Below, in pieces: positions 1-6,524 of a stretch of 7,228 nucleotides of DNA. The notes below the pieces were generated by a model that ran no database searches, was not told where the DNA came from, and worked only from the letters and a program-made list of their open reading frames with translations. The stretch covers positions 1-7,228 of the forward strand of contig JAKJFK010000086.1 of the NCBI GenBank assembly GCA_022704925.1. The letters run 5' to 3'. The DNA comes from a candidate division TA06 bacterium. Lineage in GTDB: Bacteria; Ratteibacteria; UBA8468; MWAK01. The translations under genes were made by a program, and so were the position numbers. Position 1 is the stretch's first letter. Every line of letters begins with the position of its first letter.

Positions 1-584
1 CGGCCTTCGACCGCCTCTTCAGCGGCTCAAACCTCCGGACCGCGGGCAGCCGCCAGGAGGAGACCGGCCTCATCGAGTCACACCGCCAGTTCACCGAGCG
101 GGAGTTCGGGGGCGAAAGAGCCCGGGCCGAGTACGGCCGCGGCCGGGCCGCCTACCTGCCCCGGCTCGACTACCTCTACCGGCCCCGCGCCTTCCAGAGC
201 CGCTACCACGTCTTCTACGACGGCATCGACAGCCGCTACTGGAAGGAGCCGCTCAACCGGGACGAAATCCTGGCCGAACTCGAGTGGCTCTACCCGGACT
301 GCCGGCCGCTCCGGGTGGCCGAGGCCCCGGAACTGCGCCTCGATTACCTGGCCTGGCCGGACGGCCGGCTGGGCGCCGCCCTGCTGCGCTGCGGAACGCT
401 GGCCGGCCCGGCCGACCTGCGCCTGGGCGTCCGGGCCGCCGCGGCGCCGCTGGATGGCGAATTATGGCGCCCGGGCGATGAAAGGCCCCTCAAACTGGCG
501 TGGCGGCGGGAGAAGGATTACTTCGAGACCGGCCTGGCCGGAGTCGGCCGCCACGGGGTGGTCCGCTGGCGGCTGAAAGAGTAG
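1..584 (+). CDS. C-terminal part of an unrecognised protein, possibly a carbohydrate-active enzyme
   Basis: The reading frame is open from base 3 and ends at TAG 582-584, giving about 193 residues; the start lies left of the window. I do not recognise the family. The first half is rich in charged and aromatic residues, with segments such as TGLIESHRQF, YLPRLDYLYRP and FYDGIDSRYWKEPL. After a helix-like segment (DEILAELEWLY) the tail alternates short hydrophobic stretches with turns (LRLDYLAWPDG, LGVRAAAAPLDGELW) and ends GRHGVVRWRL. That tail pattern resembles the C-terminal beta-sandwich that closes many glycoside hydrolases. The gene is convergent with the pseudopilin operon and shares a bidirectional terminator with it 14 nt after the stop. 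A carbohydrate role is inferred from the fold impression and from the glycosidase 4 kb away. The coding call is firm; the function is weak. A shorter GTG start at 315 would only be an internal codon of this longer frame. Confidence 0.75.
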   Translation, partial: AFDRLFSGSNLRTAGSRQEETGLIESHRQFTEREFGGERARAEYGRGRAAYLPRLDYLYRPRAFQSRYHVFYDGIDSRYWKEPLNRDEILAELEWLYPDCRPLRVAEAPELRLDYLAWPDGRLGAALLRCGTLAGPADLRLGVRAAAAPLDGELWRPGDERPLKLAWRREKDYFETGLAGVGRHGVVRWRLKE

Positions 585-597
585 CCGGCAACCGGAT

Positions 598-651
598 AAA
601 AAAAAGGAGGAGCCGGGTCTTCAAACCGCTGAAGGCCCGGCTCCTCCTTTT
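598..651. terminator. Bidirectional rho-independent terminator between convergent genes
   Basis: Bases 602-617 are the exact reverse complement of 636-651 (16 bp, core GGAGGAGCCGGG). The stem continues with a T-G wobble (618/635) and five more pairs (619-623 with 630-634), leaving a six-base loop AACCGC. An A8 run at 598-605 becomes a U-tract on the minus strand. TTTTAT at 648-653 serves the plus strand less well. It lies between the + strand stop at 584 and the - strand stop at 672, so it can end both transcripts and is stronger for the pseudopilin operon. Confidence 0.93.
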
Positions 652-671
652 ATCCCGGCCGACCGCCGCCG

Positions 672-1313
672 TTACCGGCCGGTCCAGTAAACCGCGAAGG
701 GCGAGCCGGCCGTGCTGATGTAGTAGGGTCCGAACTGATCGGTGTTGCCGCTCTCGACATGGCCGTCGGCGAAGAGGAAGTTGGCCTGGCCGTAGTGGCG
801 TTCATAATCGACCGGCCGCTCGGAGTTGCTGAGTGAATAGGTGCTGGAGGTCCTGACCTCCCCCACGTAGATGAACTTGTCCAGGCTCAGGCCCAAGTTC
901 TCCAACTTGTTGGTCGTCACCAGGCCGCCCGCCCAGCCCCGGTAGTTGATGCCGTAAATCCGATAAGCTGTCCGGGGGGAGGGGCAAATCACCAGTTTGT
1001 GAACCTTCATCCGGTTCCAGATATCGGTGGCGGTGCCGTCCTGGTTGATGCCCAGGTAGGGCGAGAGCTGCCCCAGCCAGCCGTTCATGCCGCCGCCGCC
1101 GAAAGCCCCCTGGTTGCAGGGCGGGTAGCCGTCCCAGTCGTTGATGTACTGGTGGAAGGCCAGGCCCAGCTGCTTCAGGTTGGCCATGCAGGTGGCCTGC
1201 TGGGCCCGGCCCCGGGCCCGGGAGAGGGCCGGCAGCAGCATCGCCGCCAGGATGCCGATGATCGCAATCACCACCAGCAGTTCTATCAGGGTAAACCCTT
1301 TCTTTCGTCCCAT
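672..1313 (-). CDS. Pseudopilin, DUF1559-type, with intact H-X9-DG motif (operon B, second gene)
   Basis: 213 residues. The N-terminus is a class III prepilin signal: MGRKKG, then FTLIE with Glu at +5 of the mature protein and a hydrophobic helix to about residue 30. A prepilin peptidase should cut after Gly6 and methylate Phe7, leaving the protein anchored in the inner membrane or assembled in a pseudopilus. After the basic stretch (residues 31-38) come Cys42, [21 protein letters not shown] and a C-P-S segment at 110-112. Near the C-terminus His173 is followed nine residues later by Asp183-Gly184 ([10 protein letters not shown]), the exact H-X9-DG signature known from PVC paralogue families. 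ATG 1313 was chosen because it gives the signal directly and has GGGAGGG 8 nt upstream. The frame stays open for 294 more codons upstream, but those lie over the preceding gene. It follows that gene by 17 nt and ends before the terminator at 598-651. The ligand or partner is unknown. Confidence 0.93.
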   Translation of the reverse strand: MGRKKGFTLIELLVVIAIIGILAAMLLPALSRARGRAQQATCMANLKQLGLAFHQYINDWDGYPPCNQGAFGGGGMNGWLGQLSPYLGINQDGTATDIWNRMKVHKLVICPSPRTAYRIYGINYRGWAGGLVTTNKLENLGLSLDKFIYVGEVRTSSTYSLSNSERPVDYERHYGQANFLFADGHVESGNTDQFGPYYISTAGSPFAVYWTGR

Positions 1314-1330
1314 CGTCGAATCCCTCCCGC

Positions 1331-2107
<777 letters not shown>

Positions 2108-2178
2108 CGCAGACCTCCGGATGACCTCGATACTGAAACGATCCGTTCACCGTTCCGAAAATTTCTCCGCCCGGCCGC

Positions 2179-2199
2179 TCACCCCCTTTCGACAATCAA
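2179..2199 (-). promoter_or_regulatory. Leader element B: TTGATT followed by an anti-SD-like AAAGGGGGTGA
   Basis: Read on the minus strand, TTGATT (2199-2194) is followed by GTCG and then AAAGGGGGTGA (2189-2179). This can pair along its whole length with the conserved 3' tail of 16S rRNA if one G-U wobble is allowed. It lies 72 nt before ATG 2107, too far to be that gene's ribosome binding site, and the gene has its own SD. A matching arrangement occurs before the first gene of operon A. The role is unknown: ribosome standby site, tiny-ORF start, or part of a regulatory fold. Confidence 0.4.
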
Positions 2200-2212
2200 T
2201 ATGCGTATTGTC
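2191..2212. promoter_or_regulatory. Operator-like palindrome GACAAT-N10-ATTGTC
   Basis: Six-base arms GACAAT and ATTGTC are perfectly complementary and separated by 10 bases, with an AT centre. The spacing between arm centres is 16 bp, about one and a half helical turns. The palindrome lies about 30-50 nt downstream of the predicted transcription start of operon B, a plausible roadblock position for a repressor dimer. The TTGACA embedded in it on the minus strand (2214-2209) has no usable -10 at 17 nt, so I read it as part of the operator rather than as a promoter. No regulator gene is in the window. Confidence 0.4.
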
Positions 2213-2246
2213 AAGTTAAAAACTCGAGATTGTTAATGATACTTTT

Positions 2247-2275
2247 CTTATACCCTTACCAATCCGAAATGTAAA
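2247..2275 (-). promoter_or_regulatory. Sigma70-like promoter of operon B
   Basis: On the minus strand TTTACA (2275-2270) and TATAAG (2252-2247) are separated by exactly 17 bases; each box matches its consensus at five of six positions. Transcription should begin near 2240 and give a leader of about 130 nt before ATG 2107. Its position downstream of the operon A terminator supports a separate transcript for the 2107/1313 pair. Confidence 0.7.
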
Positions 2276-2344
2276 GGGGCGACCGGGGCGGGCGCCCCCT
2301 TTCCAGAAAAGCGGCCGAAGGAAGTGGCGGGACGGGAGGGGGAG

Positions 2345-2384
2345 AAAAAAAGCGCCGGGAGGTTGAAAAGAAGCCTCCCGGCGC
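2345..2384 (-). terminator. Rho-independent terminator of operon A
   Basis: GCGCCGGGAGG (2352-2362) pairs perfectly with CCTCCCGGCGC (2374-2384), an 11-bp stem. It can extend by a T-G and a T-A pair into a loop of about seven bases. The A7 run at 2345-2351 is read as a U-tract on the minus strand, giving a directional terminator about 30 nt after the stop at 2417. Confidence 0.9.
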
Positions 2385-2416
2385 CGATATCCCGATTTAG
2401 CTTGCTTAACTATCCC

Positions 2417-3208
2417 TTACCAAGCCCGCGGTCCGTACCACTTTTTGAGCCGGCCGCCGTTGCGCCAGCCGGCGTTGTTATAGGCGTTAACCGCCGGCCA
2501 GTAGTTGGCGTAGGTTCCATACCGGCCGGTGCCGGTGCCGGAGAAGGAGTCGCAGGGCTTGAATTCCACGTTGCCTAAGGCGTAAAGAAAGTTTCCGCCC
2601 ACGTAGCCGTGGTTATTTCGGGCGCCGCCCCGGGCGTAGTAGCGAAGCCCGTTGTGGTAAGTGGCGCAGCGGCTTTCGGATCCCGGCTGGTTCTCGTAAG
2701 GATCGGTGTATAACTCCTGTTGCCCCCGATCCAGCAGGAGGACGATGCGCTCCGGCTGTTCGACCTTGGTGGAGACAAAATCGGTGTTCCGGTAGCCGAC
2801 TGCGAAGGCGTAACTGCAACGGATATTCTTGTTGCCGACGGCGACAAAATCGCTGTAACTGGCCGCCGGTACCTGGTTGACGTTGTCGCCCGGGCAGAGG
2901 AAGACCTTGGTGTTCTTGACGTAGTTGCCCGAAATGAGCAGCGCCAGGGAGCCCTTGGCCGTGGCCGCGAACTGGGTGTCCGCGCCCGGCAGCAACAGGC
3001 TCAACTCCTTGTCGTGGGGATACCAGCCATCGTAGTCGTTGGCGTAGAGTTCCAGGGCCAGGTGAAGCTGCTTCAGGTTGTTCTGGCAGGAGGCGATCAG
3101 CGACCGTTCCCGGGCCCGGGCCAGGGCCGGCAGCAGCATCGCCGCCAGAATCGCGATGATGGCGATCACCACCAGCAATTCTATGAGCGTGAATCCTTTT
3201 CGTTTCAT
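2417..3208 (-). CDS. Pseudopilin, DUF1559-type, with degenerate H-X10-LG motif (operon A, second gene)
   Basis: 263 residues, starting MKRKG before [20 protein letters not shown]: prepilin peptidase site after Gly5, then the anchor helix. Conserved family positions follow: Cys41, [22 protein letters not shown] and V-F-L-C-P-G near 102-107. The region aligned to the C-terminal signature reads [11 protein letters not shown] (206-216), with Leu211 in place of Asp, and the nearest upstream His (200) is one residue further away than in the canonical motif. The tail is rich in Gly, Asn, Tyr and Trp. ATG 3208 is preferred over an upstream in-frame TTG at 3223, because the TTG would add five residues before the signal while GGAGA 8 nt before 3208 is a good SD. 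It follows the 3870-3241 gene by 32 nt without a terminator, so the two are probably co-transcribed; the terminator at 2345-2384 follows. Probably an exported, membrane-anchored protein of unknown partner. Confidence 0.92.
   Translation of the reverse strand: MKRKGFTLIELLVVIAIIAILAAMLLPALARARERSLIASCQNNLKQLHLALELYANDYDGWYPHDKELSLLLPGADTQFAATAKGSLALLISGNYVKNTKVFLCPGDNVNQVPAASYSDFVAVGNKNIRCSYAFAVGYRNTDFVSTKVEQPERIVLLLDRGQQELYTDPYENQPGSESRCATYHNGLRYYARGGARNNHGYVGGNFLYALGNVEFKPCDSFSGTGTGRYGTYANYWPAVNAYNNAGWRNGGRLKKWYGPRAW
3104..3147 (-). repeat. 44-bp exact repeat, copy in operon A second gene
   Basis: Identical over 44 bp to 3766-3809. It encodes roughly [15 protein letters not shown], the end of the pilin anchor helix and the basic segment after it. 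A shorter form occurs in the 1313-672 gene (25 bp identical at 1225-1249, next to a further shared 12-bp block). Identity includes silent positions, beyond what protein constraint requires, which fits recent duplication or gene conversion. Confidence 0.85.
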
Positions 3209-3240
3209 CTTTAATCTCTCCAATTATTCCTTAATGATTA

Positions 3241-3870
3241 TTATTCCGTGGGCGACCAGGGATAGACAGCCGAGTTGGCCGGCGCGTCGGCCCGCGAAAG
3301 GTTCTCCACGTGGCCGTCCAGGAAGAGAAAGTTCATCCGGCAGTCCAGGGGAATGCCGCTGGAATCCTTCTCTCCGGTCGGGTTGAAGCTGTGGCGATAC
3401 CAGTTGCACAAGGTCTGTTCGCCGCCGGTCGCGCCGACCAGGAAGTTGGTCCCGCTCGAGTTCCGGTCGGTCAGGTAGGCAAACCGCTCCGGCCGCTCGA
3501 CCGCGTTGAGTTTTGGGTCGCTGCCGCTGCCGAAGGTCCGGTAGTTGTACCCGTAGTGCGGTATGTTGACGTTGGCGTAGGTCTTCTCGGACGGGCACTT
3601 GCCGACATTCTGGTTAGTGATGAACTTCGCGTTGACCAGCTTCACGAAGAAGTTGTTGGTGTTGCCGCCGGACTCGCCGGGCATGATGCCGTCGAAATTC
3701 TCGGCGTACATCCGGGCCGCCAGCCCGATCTGCTTCAGATTATTAATGCAATTGACCACCCGCGCCCGTTCCCGGGCCCGGGCCAGGGCCGGCAGCAGCA
3801 TCGCCGCCAATATAGCGATGATCCCTATGACCACCAGCAATTCAATCAGGGTGAAACCTCGTTTCTTCAT
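3241..3870 (-). CDS. Pseudopilin, DUF1559-type, DG kept but His spacing lost (operon A, first gene)
   Basis: 209 residues, starting MKKRG before [20 protein letters not shown], the class III signal and anchor; cleavage is expected after Gly5. Then come Cys41, [19 protein letters not shown] and a K-C-P-S segment at 91-94. The C-terminal signature [11 protein letters not shown] keeps Asp185-Gly186, but the position ten residues before Asp is Leu176. The likely counterpart His160 lies about 15 residues further upstream, consistent with a small insertion ([11 protein letters not shown] region). ATG 3870 has GGAGG 6 nt upstream. It is the first gene of operon A behind a leader of about 130 nt that holds an unusual anti-SD match and a candidate small ORF ending on this start codon. 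It is divergent from the glycosidase operon. It is likely exported and membrane-anchored; its ligand is unknown. Confidence 0.93.
   Translation of the reverse strand: MKKRGFTLIELLVVIGIIAILAAMLLPALARARERARVVNCINNLKQIGLAARMYAENFDGIMPGESGGNTNNFFVKLVNAKFITNQNVGKCPSEKTYANVNIPHYGYNYRTFGSGSDPKLNAVERPERFAYLTDRNSSGTNFLVGATGGEQTLCNWYRHSFNPTGEKDSSGIPLDCRMNFLFLDGHVENLSRADAPANSAVYPWSPTE
3766..3809 (-). repeat. 44-bp exact repeat, copy in operon A first gene
   Basis: Identical over 44 bp to 3104-3147, in the same register of the pilin anchor coding sequence. Downstream of it the two genes diverge strongly, so the repeat marks the boundary between a constant 5' part and a variable body. Confidence 0.85.
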
Positions 3871-3944
3871 GGACTGCCTCCAATGATGATAATGATGTTA
3901 TCCGAACTCAAAAAGAGCAGAATCGGCCGTCGATCTCTCTCCAT
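3867..3944 (-). CDS. Candidate 25-residue leader ORF overlapping the pseudopilin start
   Basis: Minus-strand ATG 3944-3942 opens a 25-codon frame starting [15 protein letters not shown] and ending in an Ile-rich run then GGSP. Its TGA (3869-3867) overlaps the pseudopilin ATG (3870) as ATGA, the classic arrangement for translational coupling. Just before it is AAAGGAGGTGAT, a 12-base perfect complement of the 16S 3' tail. The spacing from AGGAGG to ATG is only 2 nt, however, which should initiate poorly. The pseudopilin also has its own SD inside this frame. A charged start with a hydrophobic centre could be a tiny membrane peptide, or the frame could be accidental. Nothing comparable in length exists in the operon B leader. 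Confidence 0.25.
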   Translation of the reverse strand: MERDRRPILLFLSSDNIIIIIGGSP

Positions 3945-3966
3945 CACCTCCTTTCTCAATAATCAA
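3943..3966 (-). promoter_or_regulatory. Leader element A: TTGATT followed by full anti-SD match AAAGGAGGTGAT
   Basis: On the minus strand TTGATT (3966-3961) is followed after six bases by AAAGGAGGTGAT (3954-3943), a 12-base perfect complement of the bacterial 16S rRNA 3' tail. The GGTGA end lies 74 nt before ATG 3870, against 72 nt in operon B. The pseudopilin has a separate SD at 3881-3877, so this site is surplus to ordinary initiation. Candidate roles are ribosome standby, initiation of the small leader ORF, or a switchable SD partner. Confidence 0.45.
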
Positions 3967-3978
3967 ACCCCCGAAATT

Positions 3979-3997
3979 CCGGAGGCGTTATCCGCCT
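3979..3997 (-). promoter_or_regulatory. Small hairpin with SD-complementary strand in the operon A leader
   Basis: On the minus strand AGGCG (3997-3993) pairs with CGCCT (3987-3983) around GATAA. The segment GCCTCCGG (3986-3979), which overlaps its 3' arm, is complementary to the pseudopilin SD region TTGGAGGC, and part of it to the upstream GGAGG. The leader could therefore fold in alternative ways that hide or free an SD. This is an inference from complementarity; GC-rich leaders often allow such pairings by chance. Confidence 0.25.
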
Positions 3998-4009
3998 TAA
4001 ATCTACTCT

Positions 4010-4038
4010 ATTTTTTCACACCGGGACCCATTTGTCAA
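4010..4038 (-). promoter_or_regulatory. Probable promoter of operon A
   Basis: On the minus strand a perfect TTGACA (4038-4033) is followed after 17 bases by AAAAAT (4015-4010), four of six to the -10 consensus. Transcription would start near 4003 and give a leader of about 130 nt, similar in length to operon B. The same nine bases ACTTGACAA occur in the operon B leader. Confidence 0.45.
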
Positions 4039-4204
4039 GTAGCGGCTGAAAAGGTTGCCGTCTCAAATTCTCACGCTCTTTCTATTGCCTGTTTTCTCAA
4101 TATGTTTGTTTAAGTGTTATGGCGGTTCCCGCCGTCACGCCCCGGCCGGTCGAACCGCGGATCTTCCGCCGGGGAAGACGCCGGCCGGTTTCCGGAAGAG
4201 GCAT

Positions 4205-4234
4205 TTGTTCAATCGGCCATTAGTATAGTAATAT
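4205..4234 (+). promoter_or_regulatory. Possible promoter of the glycosidase operon
   Basis: The only AT-rich patch before the 4329 gene is at 4220-4238. TAATAT (4229-4234) could be a -10, with TTGTTC (4205-4210) 18 bases upstream as a weak -35. TATAGT at 4224 is an alternative -10. The inverted repeat at 4162-4178 lies just upstream and might bind a regulator. Confidence 0.35.
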
Positions 4235-4328
4235 ATAAGGACAGGAAAGCGCAACTTCCCTCCCGCGGTTCCCTCTTAAACCATGAGCCGGCCCGGCTCC
4301 ATCGGCCCGACCAAACCGGCGGACTGGC

Positions 4329-6524
4329 ATGAAAAAAGCGGTAGCGAGCGGTTCATACGAAGTCAACGGAAAGCGGCTGGAGCGTTTCTCCCGGCGGGAG
4401 AGCGGCCGGGCGATCCTTTTCCGGACCGTCCAGCCGGAGGGGATTGAAATAACGGTGACCGTCCGCCGGCGCCGGGGAAGGAGCGGCGGCCTGGAGATAT
4501 CCCACCGAATCGCCAACCGCTCGAAGCGGGAACTCGTCCTGGGCGCCTGTCAACCCTTCTCAATCGAATTTTCCAGTTCCGATCCGGCCGAAGTGCGCCT
4601 CTTCCTCAACTCCGGGAACCCGGACAATACCTGCGTGGCCCGGGCCGGCGCGCGGCCCCCCTTCCCCAAGAATTCCATCCGCTGGCTGCCGGCCGACGCC
4701 GAACGGCTGGTCCATACCGGGATGGATTTCATGCTGGCCTTCGACCCGGAGAGCAGGCAAGCGCTCATCTGCCACGCGCTGACTTTTCAGAGCGACTCGC
4801 CCTTCTTCACCTGCCCCGCGCCCCGGCCGGGCGAAACCGGGCTGCGGCTGGAACTGCGCGGGGATTACCGGGGCTTCCGCCTGAAGCCGGGGGAACGGCT
4901 GGAAGGCGACCGCTACCTGGTCCGGCGGGGACGCGATCCATTCCGGCTGCTGGAAGAAATGGCTGATGAACTCGCCCGGGCCAACCGAACCCGGCTGCCC
5001 CGGGAAACGCTTTGGGGCTGGTGCTCCTGGTACTCGCGGGCGCAGGAAATCAACCGCCGCTACGTAATCGACTCGGCCCGCCTGATGCAGAAACGGCTGG
5101 GCGGCCGGGGCCGGCCCCTGGTCCTGGTCGACCACGGCTGGCAGGCGGCCCGGGGCACTCTCGGCCGCCACGAACAGAGCGACCGGCGCTTCCCGGGCGG
5201 CATGAAGCGGCTGGCCGGCGAAATACGGGCGCTTGGGGGCCGGCCGGCCATCTGGTTCTCACCGGTCCGCTACAACGGGGCGTCTCCCTTTCTCAAGGCC
5301 CACCCGGAGGCAGCCCTGCGCGAAGCGCGGTCGGACGAAGCCCTGAAGTACCGGGAACGGCCCGACGAGAACGGCCAGGCTTCCTACTTCCTGGACCCGA
5401 CCCACCCCCAGACCCGCCGCGAGGTGGTCCGATGCCTGGAACGCTTCTCCGGCTGGGGATACGATTACGTGAAGGCGGACTATGTCGAGATACCCGACTG
5501 GTTCGCCTACCGCCACCACGACCGCCGAACGGCGGCCAACGGGCCGGTCAACCGGGCCCTCTTCGAAACGATTTACCCGGCGGCCCGGCGGCTGGAAATG
5601 CGGGTGCTGGCCTGCATCACCTTCAACGACCGCCTGGCCGGGCTGAAGGACGACCAGCGCGTCGCCCACGATACCAACCCGGCGGCCGGCCCCGGCCACC
5701 TGGCCGCGATGGCGACCACCGTCTTCTCCCGATACTTCTACCACCGGCGCCTCCAGCACAATGACCCGGACTGCCTCTGCCTGACCGGGCGGCCGCCGAA
5801 GAAACCGGAGATGAGCGAGGGAGAGGCCCGGCTGCGCACCCTGGTCGTCTTCCTCTCCGGCGGCACCATCCTGCTCGGCGACGATCCGGCCCTGGTGCCG
5901 GAGGAACGCTTCGACCTGTTCCGGCGCTGCCTGCCGGTCTTCGGCCGGACCGGCCGGCCGCTGGACCTCTTCGAGGCCGACGGCGTGCCGGCGGTGCACC
6001 GGCTGGAGGTGCCCGATTACGGTGACGGCCGCGTCCTGGCCGCCTTCACCAACTTCACCGGCCAGCCGCGCACCTTCCGCCTGGAGGCGGCCGCGCCGGA
6101 TCTCCGGCGGCCGGCCGCCGGGCTGGAACTCTTCTCCGGCCGGGAATTCCGCCTCGAAGCCGGGGAAAGTTCCGTGACCGTGCCGCCCCTGGACGCCGCC
6201 CTCTACCTGCTGGTGCCGGAACTCGGGCACCCCTGGCTGACCGGCACCGACCGCCACTGGACCGGCGGCTTCAAGGGCGTGGTGGACCGGCTGGCCTGGG
6301 AGCCGGCCGGCCGCGTGCTTCGATTCCGCTTCCGGAATCTCTTCAAGCATCCGGAGGCCCGTTTCTGGATCCAGTGGCCAAAGGGATACCGGCCGGCCGG
6401 GGTGAGGACCTCCGGCGCCGCCGCGGCCTGGGAGGCCGGCGGGGTGCTCCGGCTGGCGCGGCCCTCGATCAGCGAAAACATTCAAATATCATTCAAAACC
6501 GGGGAGGTTCAAAAAGATGTCTGA
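4329..6524 (+). CDS. Clan GH-D glycoside hydrolase, GH36/GH27-like alpha-galactosidase-type
   Basis: 731 residues. Residues 1-215 form a beta-rich N-terminal domain, followed by a (beta/alpha)8 barrel at about 225-540. The barrel carries clan GH-D landmarks: WGWCSWY (229-235), VDHGW (267-271), IWFSP (308-312), FLDPTHP (354-360), and YDYVKADYVE (378-387) with Asp384 as the expected nucleophile of the K-x-D motif. RVAHD (444-448) matches the R-x3-D acid/base site, giving Asp448. HNDPDCL (477-483) and GGTILLGDD (511-519) follow. Residues 540-630 look like the usual C-terminal sandwich, and 635-725 form an additional beta-rich segment. No signal peptide is visible, so it probably acts in the cytoplasm, retaining alpha-linked galactose or a related sugar; the exact substrate is not readable. 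ATG 4329 is the only start codon after the in-frame stop at 4284, and its SD (GGCGGA) is weak. It overlaps the next gene by 8 nt. A raffinose-synthase-like transferase is the main alternative. Confidence 0.85.
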   Translation: MKKAVASGSYEVNGKRLERFSRRESGRAILFRTVQPEGIEITVTVRRRRGRSGGLEISHRIANRSKRELVLGACQPFSIEFSSSDPAEVRLFLNSGNPDNTCVARAGARPPFPKNSIRWLPADAERLVHTGMDFMLAFDPESRQALICHALTFQSDSPFFTCPAPRPGETGLRLELRGDYRGFRLKPGERLEGDRYLVRRGRDPFRLLEEMADELARANRTRLPRETLWGWCSWYSRAQEINRRYVIDSARLMQKRLGGRGRPLVLVDHGWQAARGTLGRHEQSDRRFPGGMKRLAGEIRALGGRPAIWFSPVRYNGASPFLKAHPEAALREARSDEALKYRERPDENGQASYFLDPTHPQTRREVVRCLERFSGWGYDYVKADYVEIPDWFAYRHHDRRTAANGPVNRALFETIYPAARRLEMRVLACITFNDRLAGLKDDQRVAHDTNPAAGPGHLAAMATTVFSRYFYHRRLQHNDPDCLCLTGRPPKKPEMSEGEARLRTLVVFLSGGTILLGDDPALVPEERFDLFRRCLPVFGRTGRPLDLFEADGVPAVHRLEVPDYGDGRVLAAFTNFTGQPRTFRLEAAAPDLRRPAAGLELFSGREFRLEAGESSVTVPPLDAALYLLVPELGHPWLTGTDRHWTGGFKGVVDRLAWEPAGRVLRFRFRNLFKHPEARFWIQWPKGYRPAGVRTSGAAAAWEAGGVLRLARPSISENIQISFKTGEVQKDV

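Larger units (their letters stand above)
2108..2416. other. Intergenic control region between pseudopilin operons A and B
   Basis: This stretch of about 310 bp holds no convincing gene. From right to left it carries the terminator of operon A (2345-2384), a purine-rich stretch, the promoter of operon B (2247-2275), an AT-rich leader with a palindrome (2191-2212), an anti-SD-like element (2179-2189) and the SD of the 2107 gene. Small open frames on the + strand here are shadows of the compositional bias. Confidence 0.8.
3871..4328. other. Divergent control region between pseudopilin operon A and the glycosidase operon
   Basis: About 460 bp without a convincing conventional gene. The left part (3871-4040) is the leader and promoter of operon A: SD, candidate leader ORF, anti-SD match, small hairpin and a TTGACA box. 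The middle (4040-4120) is AT-richer with nothing recognisable. The right part is GC-rich with a small inverted repeat (TCTTCC/GGAAGA, 4162-4178), then an AT-rich patch at 4220-4238 likely to hold the glycosidase promoter, then a leader of about 90 nt. An open frame from GTG 4114 to 4332 has no SD and no family resemblance; I do not call it. Confidence 0.75.

Noticed and set aside
2209-2214. TTGACA on the minus strand as the -35 box of operon B.
   Set aside because: No acceptable -10 lies 16-18 nt downstream. The TTTACA/TATAAG pair upstream is far better.
2273-2302. Inverted repeat AAAGGGG...CCCCTTT with an inner GGGGC/GCCCC, as a second terminator.
   Set aside because: The stem is only 7 bp with a 16-base loop and no following U-tract, and it overlaps the -35 box of operon B. 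A better terminator is close by.
3310-4113. A 267-codon + frame opposite the operon A first gene.
   Set aside because: It mirrors the pseudopilin sequence. Similar Gly/Gln-rich frames appear opposite the other three pilin genes because they share the same anchor coding sequence.
4141-4200. Repeated GGCCGG-type strings as possible repeats or operators.
   Set aside because: This palindromic hexamer class is abundant across the whole GC-rich window, so it is compositional. Only the TCTTCC/GGAAGA pair is mentioned, with low weight.
4114-4332. A 72-codon + frame from GTG whose stop overlaps the glycosidase ATG.
   Set aside because: There is no SD before the GTG, the probable glycosidase promoter lies inside it, and its composition is low-complexity. 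The overlap alone is not enough.
5259-6485. A 408-codon minus-strand open frame opposite the glycosidase.
   Set aside because: It is antisense to a gene with clear catalytic motifs, has no domain resemblance, and is rich in Gly/Arg/Gln/Val as expected of a GC-rich mirror frame.
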